DNA of 64,000 bases from contig CAYNND010000003.1 in NCBI GenBank assembly GCA_964398775.1, positions 20,349-84,348 on the forward strand, written 5' to 3'. Each line of letters begins with the position of its first letter. Positions within the stretch are counted from its first letter, which is position 1. Made by a program: the position numbers and the translations under genes. Shown here piece by piece: positions 18,063-26,762 of the stretch. The notes below the pieces were generated by a model. It saw only the letters and a list, made by a program, of their open reading frames with translations, did not search any database and had not been told where the DNA came from. The DNA comes from CAYNND01 sp964398775 (GTDB lineage: Bacteria; Patescibacteriota; Minisyncoccia; Phycocordibacterales; UBA2100).

Positions 18063-20567
18063 TTACTGCGTCGGCACAGTGACCACGTCACTAAACACAC
18101 CTCCCGAGAATTTTGCATGCCCGATTGCGCGTATTGTCACCTCAGGCCCTGAGTCAGGAACAACCGTGATCGAGAATGGCTCACTATTGGAAGCTCCCAT
18201 AAACACACCATTTACATGGTACTCAACTTTTTCGAGTGGCTGTGGCCCTGTGTGGCGTACGGTGATTGTAAGGGGTTGTCCCACTTTTATACTTGCCCCT
18301 CGTGCCGGGTTTACAATCGCAAAGCTGTGCTGTTGTGTTGATTGTGAAGCGCCTGCACCAGTTGGTTGAATGATGAGCGCGGCCTGAGCAGCTTCTGAAC
18401 CTGGCTCGGCACCATCTGGAGTTGCGAGTCCATTCTGTGCAACCCATGCCTGCACCCCGTATTCCCAATGTCCGAATTGCTGATCTGCATTTGGATTGGC
18501 TGGCGCTGGACCTCGTGGGTTATCCTTCGATACGTACATCAAAATCGAATGCGCACCTTTATTTCCATTACTCCAGTCCCCATTCAAGACTGGCTGCAAT
18601 GTGTCGTACGGTATAGGGTCAGGACGCTCAAACTTTTCATGTGCTACATACTTCAATGCTTCGTTCATATATGCGCGCCACATCGGAGCGATGACATACC
18701 CAGCAACCTTATGAACGATTGGAGTATTGTCATTGTTACCAGCCCATGTTCCAACAGCAATTGTTGGGGTATATCCCACGACCCAAACGTCACGATAATC
18801 GTTTGTTGTACCAGTTTTACCAGCAACATCTATGTCACCAAAATTAAGGAATGAGCGCACACCATATGAAGGAGCGCGTGCAGCGTTATCTGAAAGCACA
18901 TCAGTCGTTAATCGGGCAGCTTGTGAATCAACCGCACGAATTTCCTTTGGTTCAAACTTTGAAATTACAGTTCCTTGCGCATCTTTTATTTCAAGCACGC
19001 CCACAATTGGGTTTCGAACACCCTGGTTTGCAATGGTAGCGTACGCCCCAGTCAGCTCAAGCAATGATACTTCCCCACCACCAAGCACCAGTGAGAACCC
19101 GTAGTGATTTGCATTCTGTGTGAGCGTTGTGATACCAAGACTTTTTGCTGTATTAATAACATTCTGCAGTCCAGCAAGGTAAAGCACCTTAACAGCGGGT
19201 ATGTTAATCGATTGGGCAAGTGCATTTCGCAATGTCATCGGACCTCTAAACTTGTCATCGTAGTTTTGTGGTGAATAGCAGTTTTCTTTTGTCTCAAACT
19301 CTTCTTTTGGGCAATTTACTGAAAATTGTGTTGGCACATCGAAGACAACAGTCTCAGGAGTGAAGCCCTTTTCAAAAGCTGCTGTATATGCAATCGGTTT
19401 GAATGTTGATCCAGGCTGTCTGAGTGCTGTTGCAATATTATACTTTCCATCAATTTTTTCATCGAAGTAGTCTCGGGAACCAACCATTGCAAGAATCTGA
19501 CCTGTTTTTGGGTCTATCGCGACAAGTGCCGCGTTTTCAGCATTAAAGTCAGTCTCGTTTTTGAGCGCAAATTTCTTTATAATTTCTTCACCAGCTGATT
19601 GCAATCTCCAATCGATTGTTGTGATTACACTGAGGCCGCCATTGTAGACTGCGTCTGTTCCGTATTTCTGTTCGAGAAACTCGCGAACATAAAATACAAA
19701 GTGAGGGGCTTTGATGTTTTTTTCAGAAAAAGGTAGAAATGCAACCACTTCTTCTTTTGCTGTAGCGTACTCTTCATCGGTAATAAATCCTTCTTCTCGC
19801 ATTCGCTTCAAGACAAGGTTCTTTCTGTCCGCAAGCTCAGTGAGATGCTCACCAAATGGTGAGTAGTATGTCGGAGCCTGAGGTAAGGCAGCGATATATG
19901 CAGCCTCAGCAAGTGTCACCTCGGCTGATGTCTTGCCAAAAAAGCGCTTTGATGCCTCTTCTACGCCATATATATTCCCTCCATACGGCATTTCATTGAG
20001 ATAGATTGAGAGGATCTCATCCTTAGTCAGCCTACGCTCAAGAGTGAGAGAGAGTATCCATTCTTTCAGTTTTCTTGAGATTGTTTTTTCACCAGTTAGG
20101 AGTGTGTTCTTCACCACCTGCTGAGTAATCGTAGATCCTCCTTGGCTATATGACCCAGAAATTATGTTTGCATAAACTGCACGGAGAATGGCTGTCGGCT
20201 TGATACCTTTATGTTGATAAAATTCTGTGTCTTCAATTGCGACTGTTGCGTTTTTCAGATGTCGAGAAATATCTTCGAAAGGTACGATTGTTCGCTGTAC
20301 TTCATTATGGACATTAAAAAGGAGCACCTTACCGGTGCGATCGAAGATTTTTGTTGACTGGGATACTGGCCTATCCTTAAAACCATCGACAGATGGCAAC
20401 TCTACACGTGTCGCCCAAGCAAATACACCAATAACAGCAAGTGATACACCGACACCTACAACAGCAAGAAAATACCATACATAGAGTGATGCTCGCTTGA
20501 TGCGGTACATCATTTTCATAAACATATTCCAAAGGTTTTTTGACCTATCAGTGAGTGGTGTTCCCAT
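18063..20567 (-). CDS. Class A penicillin-binding protein (PBP1A-type)
   Basis: 834 aa from the ATG at 20567; a TTG at 20603 is also in frame. A membrane anchor (WYFLAVVGVGVSLAVIGVFAW) lies at about 29-50. The GT51 glycosyltransferase domain (about 90-270) has EDTEFYQHKGI with the catalytic Glu and GGSTITQQVVKN. The transpeptidase domain carries GSTFKPIAY (SxxK), AQSINIPAVK (SxN) and GKTGTTND (KTG). The last ~95 residues form an Ig-like domain of the type found at the C-terminus of some PBPs. It makes and crosslinks peptidoglycan on the outer face of the membrane, so the cell has a genuine wall, matching the hydrolases elsewhere in the window. Confidence 0.93.
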   Translation of the reverse strand: MGTPLTDRSKNLWNMFMKMMYRIKRASLYVWYFLAVVGVGVSLAVIGVFAWATRVELPSVDGFKDRPVSQSTKIFDRTGKVLLFNVHNEVQRTIVPFEDISRHLKNATVAIEDTEFYQHKGIKPTAILRAVYANIISGSYSQGGSTITQQVVKNTLLTGEKTISRKLKEWILSLTLERRLTKDEILSIYLNEMPYGGNIYGVEEASKRFFGKTSAEVTLAEAAYIAALPQAPTYYSPFGEHLTELADRKNLVLKRMREEGFITDEEYATAKEEVVAFLPFSEKNIKAPHFVFYVREFLEQKYGTDAVYNGGLSVITTIDWRLQSAGEEIIKKFALKNETDFNAENAALVAIDPKTGQILAMVGSRDYFDEKIDGKYNIATALRQPGSTFKPIAYTAAFEKGFTPETVVFDVPTQFSVNCPKEEFETKENCYSPQNYDDKFRGPMTLRNALAQSINIPAVKVLYLAGLQNVINTAKSLGITTLTQNANHYGFSLVLGGGEVSLLELTGAYATIANQGVRNPIVGVLEIKDAQGTVISKFEPKEIRAVDSQAARLTTDVLSDNAARAPSYGVRSFLNFGDIDVAGKTGTTNDYRDVWVVGYTPTIAVGTWAGNNDNTPIVHKVAGYVIAPMWRAYMNEALKYVAHEKFERPDPIPYDTLQPVLNGDWSNGNKGAHSILMYVSKDNPRGPAPANPNADQQFGHWEYGVQAWVAQNGLATPDGAEPGSEAAQAALIIQPTGAGASQSTQQHSFAIVNPARGASIKVGQPLTITVRHTGPQPLEKVEYHVNGVFMGASNSEPFSITVVPDSGPEVTIRAIGHAKFSGGVFSDVVTVPTQ

Positions 20568-20609
20568 GAAAACGCACAGTACCACAAAACCGAGTAAATT
20601 CAACCATTT

Positions 20610-21092
20610 CTAGTGCATTCCCCTCATACTCGCAAGATGGGTAAGCCCAATTGCAATCGCATCATATTCGTCATCATGGTGTGGTCGGTGCAGGATGGTG
20701 ATAAGGAGTGGCAGCATTCTCTGGATATCGGACTTAGAAGCGCGGCCATTTCCTGCAACTGCGACTTTGATTTGGGATGGTGTGTACTCATGCACAGGAA
20801 GGTTATGACTGGTCGCAAGTTGTATGAGCATCCCTCGAACCTCGGCGACGCGCATTGCAGTACGCTGGTTGTTTGTAAAAAAAAGGCGTTCAAGCGCTAC
20901 AGACGCAGGTTTATACTTTTGGATTACCGTATCACATTCTGTATAAATACAATTAAGCCGTGCCTCGAAAGAATCAGTCTTTTTTGTTGTAGCACAACCC
21001 GAGAAGAGTAAGGTGTGTTTTTGTCCTGACCCTTTTTCAATAACTGCGATTCCGCATCTATCATATCCAGGGTCTATCGCGAAAATGTTCAT
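20610..21092 (-). CDS. ruvC: Holliday junction resolvase RuvC
   Basis: 160 aa, normal length. The first catalytic Asp is in FAIDPGYDRCG, the Glu in ASVALERLFF, and the C-terminal acidic pair in HHDDEYDAIAIGLTH. It cleaves Holliday junctions symmetrically after RuvAB migration. Its start overlaps the yebC stop by 4 nt (ATGA), the common yebC-ruvC order seen in many bacteria. Confidence 0.95.
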   Translation of the reverse strand: MNIFAIDPGYDRCGIAVIEKGSGQKHTLLFSGCATTKKTDSFEARLNCIYTECDTVIQKYKPASVALERLFFTNNQRTAMRVAEVRGMLIQLATSHNLPVHEYTPSQIKVAVAGNGRASKSDIQRMLPLLITILHRPHHDDEYDAIAIGLTHLASMRGMH

Positions 21093-21628
21093 ACTTCAAG
21101 TCGTGCTACGTACACAGAATCAATATCCTCGCGTTCATATAAATCTTCAAGGAGGGAATCGAGCGCTTCGGCAGCTTCACCCTCTACAAGTTGTGGAGCG
21201 AATGGATGATATGTGCCGTCATGTTTCTTCTCAAAAGCCCATAATGCAGATCCACTCAAACCTATGGAACACTCATATTCAGAGAGGAGGTGTTTCAACT
21301 CCTGTACAGTCCTATTTCTTGAGTCAGTGATTGCACTAATAAGGCACGCAACTCCTCCAGGCGCAAAAAGTTCAAATAATAATGTTTCCATTTGAGCCGC
21401 ACCAATTCCTTGCCCTTTCTCAATCGCACGCTCTATATTATCTTTCGGCATATCTGCAGCTCGTGCACGCTCAAGTACCCCCTGTACATTCGTTGCGTTT
21501 TCATCACCATGCGCTGCTCTTACCGCATTAGTGATTGCGCGCGCCATTTTCCCAAACAATGCTCCACGCTTAGCATCAGCTGCTGCTTTTTTATGTTTTA
21601 TTTGTTTCCATTTACTATGTCCTGCCAT
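21089..21628 (-). CDS. yebC: YebC/PmpR family protein, shortened
   Basis: 179 aa against the usual ~240. The N-terminus GHSKWKQIKHKKAAADAKRG and the NVQGVLERARAADMPKDNIERAI segment are diagnostic. The second domain is present (APGGVACLISAITDSRNRT). The third domain is cut down: after LWAFEKKHDGTY only ~60 residues remain and the usual long acidic stretch is missing. Family members are DNA-binding regulators or, in recent work, factors easing ribosome stalls at proline runs; which applies here is unknown. The PPGG-rich surface protein in this window would be a natural client for the second role. Confidence 0.92.
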   Translation of the reverse strand: MAGHSKWKQIKHKKAAADAKRGALFGKMARAITNAVRAAHGDENATNVQGVLERARAADMPKDNIERAIEKGQGIGAAQMETLLFELFAPGGVACLISAITDSRNRTVQELKHLLSEYECSIGLSGSALWAFEKKHDGTYHPFAPQLVEGEAAEALDSLLEDLYEREDIDSVYVARLEV

Positions 21629-21637
21629 AAAAAAATT

Positions 21638-21898
21638 TTATACAATATCAATGAGTATATTGTGCGGTCCCATTTCCATATTTATTTCAGAGAGAATTTC
21701 TTTTTTTTGTTCATGGAGTGCATACCGAGCTGCTGCTGGGAGGTGCACCCGCGCACGGTTCTCCTTTATGGTGATAGATGAGGTATGTATTGTGACACCA
21801 AATGTTTTTTGTAACACTTTCTGAATTATTTCTTTTCTGTATCTCTCAGAAACCCCTATATTAGTGTACCGACTTAGTAAAGCCTTTAAATCCTGCAT
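21638..21898 (-). CDS. Small DciA/DUF721-like protein next to dnaN
   Basis: 86 aa. The body reads as a DUF721-type fold: a helical start, then SSITIKENRARVHLPAAARYAL, the helix KKEILSEIN, and a final short strand NILIDI. DciA proteins help load the replicative helicase in bacteria lacking DnaC/DnaI. It starts 2 nt after dnaN stops, close to the origin, which suits such a role. It is shorter than classic DciA and the match is by pattern only; a plain hypothetical protein is the alternative. Confidence 0.5.
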   Translation of the reverse strand: MQDLKALLSRYTNIGVSERYRKEIIQKVLQKTFGVTIHTSSITIKENRARVHLPAAARYALHEQKKEILSEINMEMGPHNILIDIV

Positions 21899-21899
21899 A

Positions 21900-23009
21900 C
21901 TATTTATTCATTGGCATGACTACATAGAGAAAGGAGCCGTCGGAAACACCTTGAATAATAAGTGGCTTACTTGGGCCAGCAAATGACAACTTGACACTAT
22001 CAACTGGAATCGATTGAAAACAATCAATCATATACTTTTGATTGAAGTTTAGAGAAAGTGACTGACCTTCAATTGTTGCTGTAATACCCTCACTCATCTC
22101 ACCCGTTGTTGAGTTTTTTGATGTACATACAACACTTTTTTCCTCAAGCTGCACAGCAATAGTGACTTGCTTTGAGGCATCTGAAACTACTGCAGCTTTT
22201 TTTAACACACCAACAACATCTTCTTTTAAGGCAATACATTCTGTGTGGAATTGCTTCGGAATAATTTTTCTATATTCAGGAAATGTACCTGATGTTAGAC
22301 GTGAAGAAAGTGTTATTGTGCCGGTTGTGAATACACACATATCCTCATCTACAATACACGAGATTGAATCATTTTTTGAATTCTGAAGAAAAGATATTAT
22401 CTCTTGTGCATTTTTTACTGGTATAAGTGTGGTTGGGAATTCATCTTCAGATATAAATGGAATTTTTTTTTCAGCAAGACGGAAAGAGTCAGTAGCCACA
22501 AAGACTAACGAAGAACCTTCTGTATACACCAAAACACTTGCAAGTTCAGGTTTTATTGTTGAGTTTGATGCTGCATATACCACCGATTGAACCCCTTGTA
22601 TAAACAACTCTTTCGGAAGAGAATATTGTATCTTAGATTGAGCTTGTGGAAGTGGAGGGAAATCTTGCGTAGGAAGTAGTGTGAGTTGCACAGTACCTTT
22701 TTTTGTTTGAATTGAGCATGTGGTGTTTGTGAATGACAACACAACCTCACCAGTATGTAGTAGTTTTACTACATCATAAAAAACACGAGCTGGAATAACA
22801 AACGAAGTGTCCTGTTGTATATCTTCTGATTCGCCTGGTGTACGAACTTCAACACTCATCTCTATGTTTGTTGCTTGAAATATAACTAAGTGTGGCTTTA
22901 CAGAGACACGAACACCTTGCAAGGTTTGATTTTGATGATTTGGTTGCGCAACTCTTGTTATATCTGAGAGTGCTTGTTCTAAGTGTTCTTTTTGAATATA
23001 TATTTTCAT
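21900..23009 (-). CDS. dnaN: DNA polymerase III beta sliding clamp
   Basis: 369 aa, normal length. Three clamp domains are recognisable, with FVIPARVFYDVVKLL, the VATDSFRLAEKKI segment of domain 2 and the C-terminal YVVMPMN. It forms the ring that tethers the polymerase to DNA. It lies downstream of dnaA in the classic order, separated by the AT-rich origin-like gap. recF, often next, is absent; the small DciA-like gene takes its place. Confidence 0.95.
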   Translation of the reverse strand: MKIYIQKEHLEQALSDITRVAQPNHQNQTLQGVRVSVKPHLVIFQATNIEMSVEVRTPGESEDIQQDTSFVIPARVFYDVVKLLHTGEVVLSFTNTTCSIQTKKGTVQLTLLPTQDFPPLPQAQSKIQYSLPKELFIQGVQSVVYAASNSTIKPELASVLVYTEGSSLVFVATDSFRLAEKKIPFISEDEFPTTLIPVKNAQEIISFLQNSKNDSISCIVDEDMCVFTTGTITLSSRLTSGTFPEYRKIIPKQFHTECIALKEDVVGVLKKAAVVSDASKQVTIAVQLEEKSVVCTSKNSTTGEMSEGITATIEGQSLSLNFNQKYMIDCFQSIPVDSVKLSFAGPSKPLIIQGVSDGSFLYVVMPMNK

Positions 23010-23175
23010 ATGTCTTATATTAAGGAGTTTTTATGTGGATATGTGATTATATGAATCTATACATAGTTTTTTTATACACACATTTTGATGAATATATATC
23101 TATATTCTTACTATATTTTCTAAGAAAGAACAATCCAACAATCTACGCACACACTATACACATCTATCCCCACAC
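23010..23175 (+). other. oriC: Candidate replication origin (dnaA-dnaN gap)
   Basis: 166 bp, strongly AT-rich, with DnaA-box-like 9-mers: TTATACACA at 23072-23080 (fits TTATNCACA), CTATACACA at 23154-23162 (one mismatch), and TGTGGATAT (reverse orientation, one mismatch) at 23034-23042. AT-rich tracts (23091-23120) could unwind. Placement between dnaA and dnaN is typical for origins. Confidence 0.6.
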
Positions 23176-24528
23176 TTATCCCCGTAGTAATACACGGATT
23201 TGATCAATCTCTTGTGCGAGGGTTTGGTCACGCTCAATCATTTCTCGAATTTTCTCACATGAGTGAATAACAGTGGTATGGTCTCTTCCTCCTAATCTAT
23301 CCCCTATACTTGGATATGAAACACCTAAATCTTCACGCATAAGAAACATAGCTATTTGTCGTGGTTTTACTACATCTTTCTTTCGTGTTTTTTCATATAT
23401 AGCAGATTCAGGTATCTCATAATATTGAGATACAGAGCGTAGTACTTCTTCCGGAGACACACTCTTCGATGGTCGTGTGTTGTGTTGAATAATCGAACGA
23501 ATCTCAGGAAGGGTTAAATCTCTTCCCTTAATGTTTGTGTTACAAAAAACTGCGTTTAGAATACCCTCAAGTTCTCGGATATTTCCACGCACTTCTTTTG
23601 CAATATATTCAATCGTCTCATTTCCTATCATAAATTGCTGTTGAGCCACCTTTTCTCGAATTATTGAGATACGAGAGTCCATATCTGGTTCTGGGATCTC
23701 TGCGGTGAGTCCAGCACTAAATCGTCCCTTAAGGCGATCCTCAAGCCCTTGCAAAGTTTGTGGATGTTTATCAGATGAGAAAATAATCTGCTTGTTATTA
23801 TCAAAGAGATAATTAAAGAGGTGAAAAAGCTCTTCCTGTGTTCTTTCTTTATCTGCGATAAATTGTACGTCATCCATTATAAGAACGTCGTATTGGCGGT
23901 ATTTATCCTTAAATTGATTGGCGCGACCTGCACGAACTGCGTTGTAGTAGTCAACAGCAAACTGCTCGGATGTGCAGTACAGCACTTTCTTATTTGGGTA
24001 TACTTTCTTGAACTGATTACCAATTGCCTGCACGAGGTGTGTTTTTCCATGCCCTGTAGAGCCGTATACGAAGAGAGGGTTGTATGCAAGTGCTGGGTTT
24101 TGTAGTACTGCGAGCGCAGCAGCGTGTGCAAGTTGGTTGAATGGACCTACAACAAACGTGTCGAATGTATACCGCGGATTCAAGTTGTCTCGTTTATCAA
24201 CATATAACTGATCAATCCCGAGTGAGCCGTTTGTACTCTGGGCTGGTTTTTCTGGGTTCAGTTTTTTCATCGCGGTGACTTTTGCGACTGTGTACTCCAC
24301 GTTACGCACACTGTGGTCAACTTCCCGGAGTGTCTTTAAGATAATGGTGTGGTATTTCTCCGCGATCCAATCGCGCGCCATTCGATTTGGGGTACCTACG
24401 TAAATAATCCCCTCATCTCTACGTACAATACCAGTATCTTTAAACCATGTTTTGTAGTTTGCTTCTGATATTGAGCGCTCGACTGTTGCAAGTACGGTAT
24501 CCCATAGGCTTTTTTGTTCTCCAGTCAT
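23176..24528 (-). CDS. dnaA: Chromosomal replication initiator DnaA
   Basis: 450 aa. Domain I covers about 1-85 (LWDTVLATVERSISEANYKTWF). The AAA+ domain III has Walker A GSTGHGKTHLVQAIG and Walker B VLIMDDVQF, plus the box VII-like sensor region RLKGRFSAGL. Domain IV carries the DnaA signature GGRDHTTVIHSCEKI that contacts DnaA boxes. Domain II is short. Candidate boxes lie in both flanking gaps, so it may also control its own expression. GATAAT lies 9 nt before the ATG. Confidence 0.97.
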   Translation of the reverse strand: MTGEQKSLWDTVLATVERSISEANYKTWFKDTGIVRRDEGIIYVGTPNRMARDWIAEKYHTIILKTLREVDHSVRNVEYTVAKVTAMKKLNPEKPAQSTNGSLGIDQLYVDKRDNLNPRYTFDTFVVGPFNQLAHAAALAVLQNPALAYNPLFVYGSTGHGKTHLVQAIGNQFKKVYPNKKVLYCTSEQFAVDYYNAVRAGRANQFKDKYRQYDVLIMDDVQFIADKERTQEELFHLFNYLFDNNKQIIFSSDKHPQTLQGLEDRLKGRFSAGLTAEIPEPDMDSRISIIREKVAQQQFMIGNETIEYIAKEVRGNIRELEGILNAVFCNTNIKGRDLTLPEIRSIIQHNTRPSKSVSPEEVLRSVSQYYEIPESAIYEKTRKKDVVKPRQIAMFLMREDLGVSYPSIGDRLGGRDHTTVIHSCEKIREMIERDQTLAQEIDQIRVLLRG

Positions 24529-24681
24529 GCGAAAATGATTATCGGGTAAGTAGGTGCATTATACAGACGAGAATGGTTCCCGCATCTCTCCCCTACGTGG
24601 GGATTGAGTGTATAACATGTGGATATCCTAAGTTAAGCCATATCCGTTGATTTTTTATACATTCCATGCCATAGTACCGCC
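24529..24681 (+). promoter_or_regulatory. Divergent dnaA/rpmH control region with DnaA-box-like sites
   Basis: 153 bp between divergent dnaA and rpmH. It contains AGTGTATAA (24607-24615) and TGTGGATAT (24618-24626), each one mismatch from the reverse DnaA box TGTGNATAA. The rpmH promoter (TTGATT 24647-24652, 17 nt, CATAGT 24670-24675) and a dnaA -10 (GATAAT, 24538-24543) lie at the edges. Likely a second part of the origin and/or a DnaA autoregulatory region. Confidence 0.5.
24670..24675 (+). promoter_or_regulatory. rpmH promoter -10 CATAGT
   Basis: CATAGT, 6 nt before the rpmH ATG, with TTGATT 17 nt further upstream (24647-24652). The transcription start would fall on the ATG. Confidence 0.5.
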
Positions 24682-24816
24682 ATGAAACGAACGTACCAGC
24701 CAAAAAAGCGCAAACGAGCGCGAACACACGGCTTTCTCAAGCGAACAAAAACAGCTTCAGGAAAGCGCGTCTTGAAGGCCCGACGCCGCAAGGGGCGAGC
24801 GAAGCTCTCAGCGTAA
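24682..24816 (+). CDS. rpmH: 50S ribosomal protein L34
   Basis: 44 aa, highly basic: begins MKRTYQPKKRKRARTHGFL and ends GRAKLSA, the near-invariant L34 pattern. It starts the conserved rpmH-rnpA-yidC-jag block, divergent from dnaA. The rnpA start follows the stop by 4 nt. The predicted promoter puts the transcript start at or next to the ATG. Confidence 0.97.
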   Translation: MKRTYQPKKRKRARTHGFLKRTKTASGKRVLKARRRKGRAKLSA

Positions 24817-24820
24817 GTGA

Positions 24821-25135
24821 ATGCTTAAGAAACAAAACCGCCTCAGAAGGCTTGATGTTGAAAAAACGTTTAAGAACGGCTCTTTTTTCCGTGGAAAGGC
24901 CTGCATAATACGTGCCCTCCCTTCCCCAATCACTCGTGCAGCGATAGCAGTTCCCAAAAAGGTCGCAAAAACTGCTGTAGTAAGAAATAAGCTCCGAAGA
25001 TATATATATACTCTGTGCGAAAGAAATCCCAAATTTCCGCTCTTGCAAAAAGACATAGTTTTTGCAGTAACAGGAACTGACACTGCGACGATACAGAATG
25101 ATATTGATTCGTATTTTGAACAGTTGACGAAGTAA
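24821..25135 (+). CDS. rnpA: Ribonuclease P protein component
   Basis: 104 aa, slightly short but complete. It has the RnpA core: FFRGKACIIRALP, AIAVPKKVAKTAVVRNKLRRYI (the RNR motif region) and KDIVFAVTGTD. It binds the catalytic RNase P RNA and helps process tRNA 5' ends. The RNA subunit was not found in this window. Coupled to rpmH. Confidence 0.93.
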   Translation: MLKKQNRLRRLDVEKTFKNGSFFRGKACIIRALPSPITRAAIAVPKKVAKTAVVRNKLRRYIYTLCERNPKFPLLQKDIVFAVTGTDTATIQNDIDSYFEQLTK

Positions 25136-25151
25136 AGAGTCAGCGTATGAT
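25124..25151 (+). promoter_or_regulatory. yidC promoter (TTGACG-16-TATGAT)
   Basis: TTGACG at 25124-25129 and TATGAT at 25146-25151, 16-nt spacer. The -10 ends 6 nt before the yidC ATG at 25158, inside and just after the end of rnpA. It is the clearest two-box promoter seen in the window. Confidence 0.6.
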
Positions 25152-25157
25152 GCAGCG

Positions 25158-25862
25158 ATGTATTCACTATTCATACAAGCAGTTTATATCCCGATATATT
25201 CCGCCCTCGTCTTTGTAATTGATTTAGTTCCTGGCGGTGACGTTGGTATAGCATTGGTAATTGTTACGATTGTTGTACGCTCCCTGCTGCTCCCTCTCGC
25301 GCTTAAAACAAGTCGTGCTCAGAAGGTGCTCCGTGAGATACAGCCAAAACTCGACGAGATTAAGAAAAAATATACTGATCAAAGAGAGATGGCTGAGAAA
25401 ACGATGGCTTTGTATCGAGAAAATAATGTCAGCCCGTTTTCCGCAATTCTTATACCACTGGTTCAAATACCAGTGATTATTGGGCTCTATGTCGTGTTTG
25501 CAAATGGCGGGCTCCCAACCATTACTCCTGAGTACCTGTATTCATTCGTTCCAATACCTGAAGCAGTTAACATGCACTTTCTCGGGATCATAGACATGGC
25601 TTCAAAGAGCCTTATTCTTGCAATTGTAGCGGGTATTACACAATACATATACGCACAAGCAATGCCGAAGCCTCAAGAGCAGGCAGAACCATCATTTGCC
25701 GGAGACTTCGCAAAAGGTATGCATGTACAAATAACATACGTACTCCCTTTTATAATAGGCTTTGTTGCCTATTCAATCTCGGCCGCAGTAGCTCTTTACC
25801 TCATCGTTGGAAATGTGTTCTCGTTCTGCTCTGAGTTGTACACTCGCCGCTCTGTGAAGTAG
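25158..25862 (+). CDS. yidC: Membrane protein insertase YidC/Oxa1
   Basis: 234 aa, the short Oxa1-like form without a large periplasmic domain. Hydrophobic segments occur near 6-22, 28-48, 95-115, 150-170 and 195-220. The conserved Arg in the groove is in VRSLLLPLALKTSRAQKVL, followed by the coiled IQPKLDEIKKKY segment. It inserts membrane proteins with or without SecYEG. Placed after rnpA as usual. Confidence 0.93.
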   Translation: MYSLFIQAVYIPIYSALVFVIDLVPGGDVGIALVIVTIVVRSLLLPLALKTSRAQKVLREIQPKLDEIKKKYTDQREMAEKTMALYRENNVSPFSAILIPLVQIPVIIGLYVVFANGGLPTITPEYLYSFVPIPEAVNMHFLGIIDMASKSLILAIVAGITQYIYAQAMPKPQEQAEPSFAGDFAKGMHVQITYVLPFIIGFVAYSISAAVALYLIVGNVFSFCSELYTRRSVK

Positions 25863-25874
25863 TATTAGTCTACC

Positions 25875-26324
25875 ATGAACGAAGTACGTACTATTGTATC
25901 TGACATACTAAAAACATTCGGAGTCGAAGCTCAGTTTGAGGAGCGTTCGTTTGCGGAGCAGCCGGTGCTTGCGATTACAGTTGCAGATGGGCAACTACTT
26001 ATCGGTTCACAAGGTGACCGTCTCCGTGCGCTCAACACCCTTGTTCGTATGATTGCTGAAAAAAGAGGTGTAACTGAAAGGTTTACTGTAGATATAAATA
26101 ACTATCAACACGATGCTGTAGTGCAGTTACAAAATACTGCTAAAACACTTGCTGAGCGCGCTCGCACACTAAAATATGATGTTGAGTTAAACCCAATGCG
26201 CCCATTCGAGCGCATGATTGTACATGCGGCGCTCTCCACAGAGCCTCACATCAAAACAGAGTCAATTGGCGAAGGTAGAGATCGCCGTATTGTAATCAAA
26301 TACATAGAAGCACCAGCTGCTTAA
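25875..26324 (+). CDS. jag: Jag/KhpB-like RNA-binding protein (KH-R3H)
   Basis: 149 aa. A KH-type domain (about 5-75) with LLIGSQGDRLRALNTLVRM is followed by an R3H domain (about 80-145) with PMRPFERMIVHAALS and GEGRDRRIVI. The N-terminal Jag domain found in longer homologues is missing. KhpB proteins bind RNA, often with KhpA, and influence cell wall growth. It completes the rpmH-rnpA-yidC-jag run and overlaps the end of the convergent secretion-locus gene by 4 nt. Confidence 0.9.
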   Translation: MNEVRTIVSDILKTFGVEAQFEERSFAEQPVLAITVADGQLLIGSQGDRLRALNTLVRMIAEKRGVTERFTVDINNYQHDAVVQLQNTAKTLAERARTLKYDVELNPMRPFERMIVHAALSTEPHIKTESIGEGRDRRIVIKYIEAPAA

Positions 26325-26761
26325 GGGCAACCATTTGGGTCAGTGCAGGTGGTGCCGCCACCGGTAGTACCACCACCTCGTTGTGTCTGCGGGAGCTGCT
26401 CAAGGTTCACATTTAAGTTGAGCAAATCTGGGTTGATTTGATTAAATATAACGTATGTAGAGAGTAGCATAATGAGCCCAAGGAGTGCGTTCTGCATTCT
26501 ATCTTTTGACTCACCCATCTGGACGGCACCTGACTCCGTCATCATGTACACTATTCCACCGTACACAAATTGCGCCACGGCAACAACAGCACCTATTGAG
26601 ATGGTCATTTTAAATGCGGCATTCACAAAGGCGCCAAGGTTGTCATATGATTCATAGATTGATACACCACCAATCAATAGCGAATCACCAAGAAGTCCCT
26701 TAAAGCCCGCTGCTTGGGCTGCCTGGTGAGCTATGAAGCTTATGTCATTCAATAAATCCAT
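26321..26761 (-). CDS. VirB2/TrbC-like small membrane protein (pilin-like)
   Basis: 146 aa from the ATG at 26761, 1 nt after the upstream stop; an earlier in-frame start would overlap that gene. It has two hydrophobic segments (about 50-75, MTISIGAVVAVAQFVYGGIVYMM, and 85-110, ALLGLIMLLSTYVIF) joined by a short polar loop with ESKDRMQ, as in the VirB2-type proteins common in Patescibacteria. The C-terminal tail is Gly/Thr-rich with two Cys. Last gene of the type IV secretion-like locus. Role as a channel or pilus subunit is inferred. Confidence 0.6.
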   Translation of the reverse strand: MDLLNDISFIAHQAAQAAGFKGLLGDSLLIGGVSIYESYDNLGAFVNAAFKMTISIGAVVAVAQFVYGGIVYMMTESGAVQMGESKDRMQNALLGLIMLLSTYVIFNQINPDLLNLNVNLEQLPQTQRGGGTTGGGTTCTDPNGCP

Positions 26762-26762
26762 A

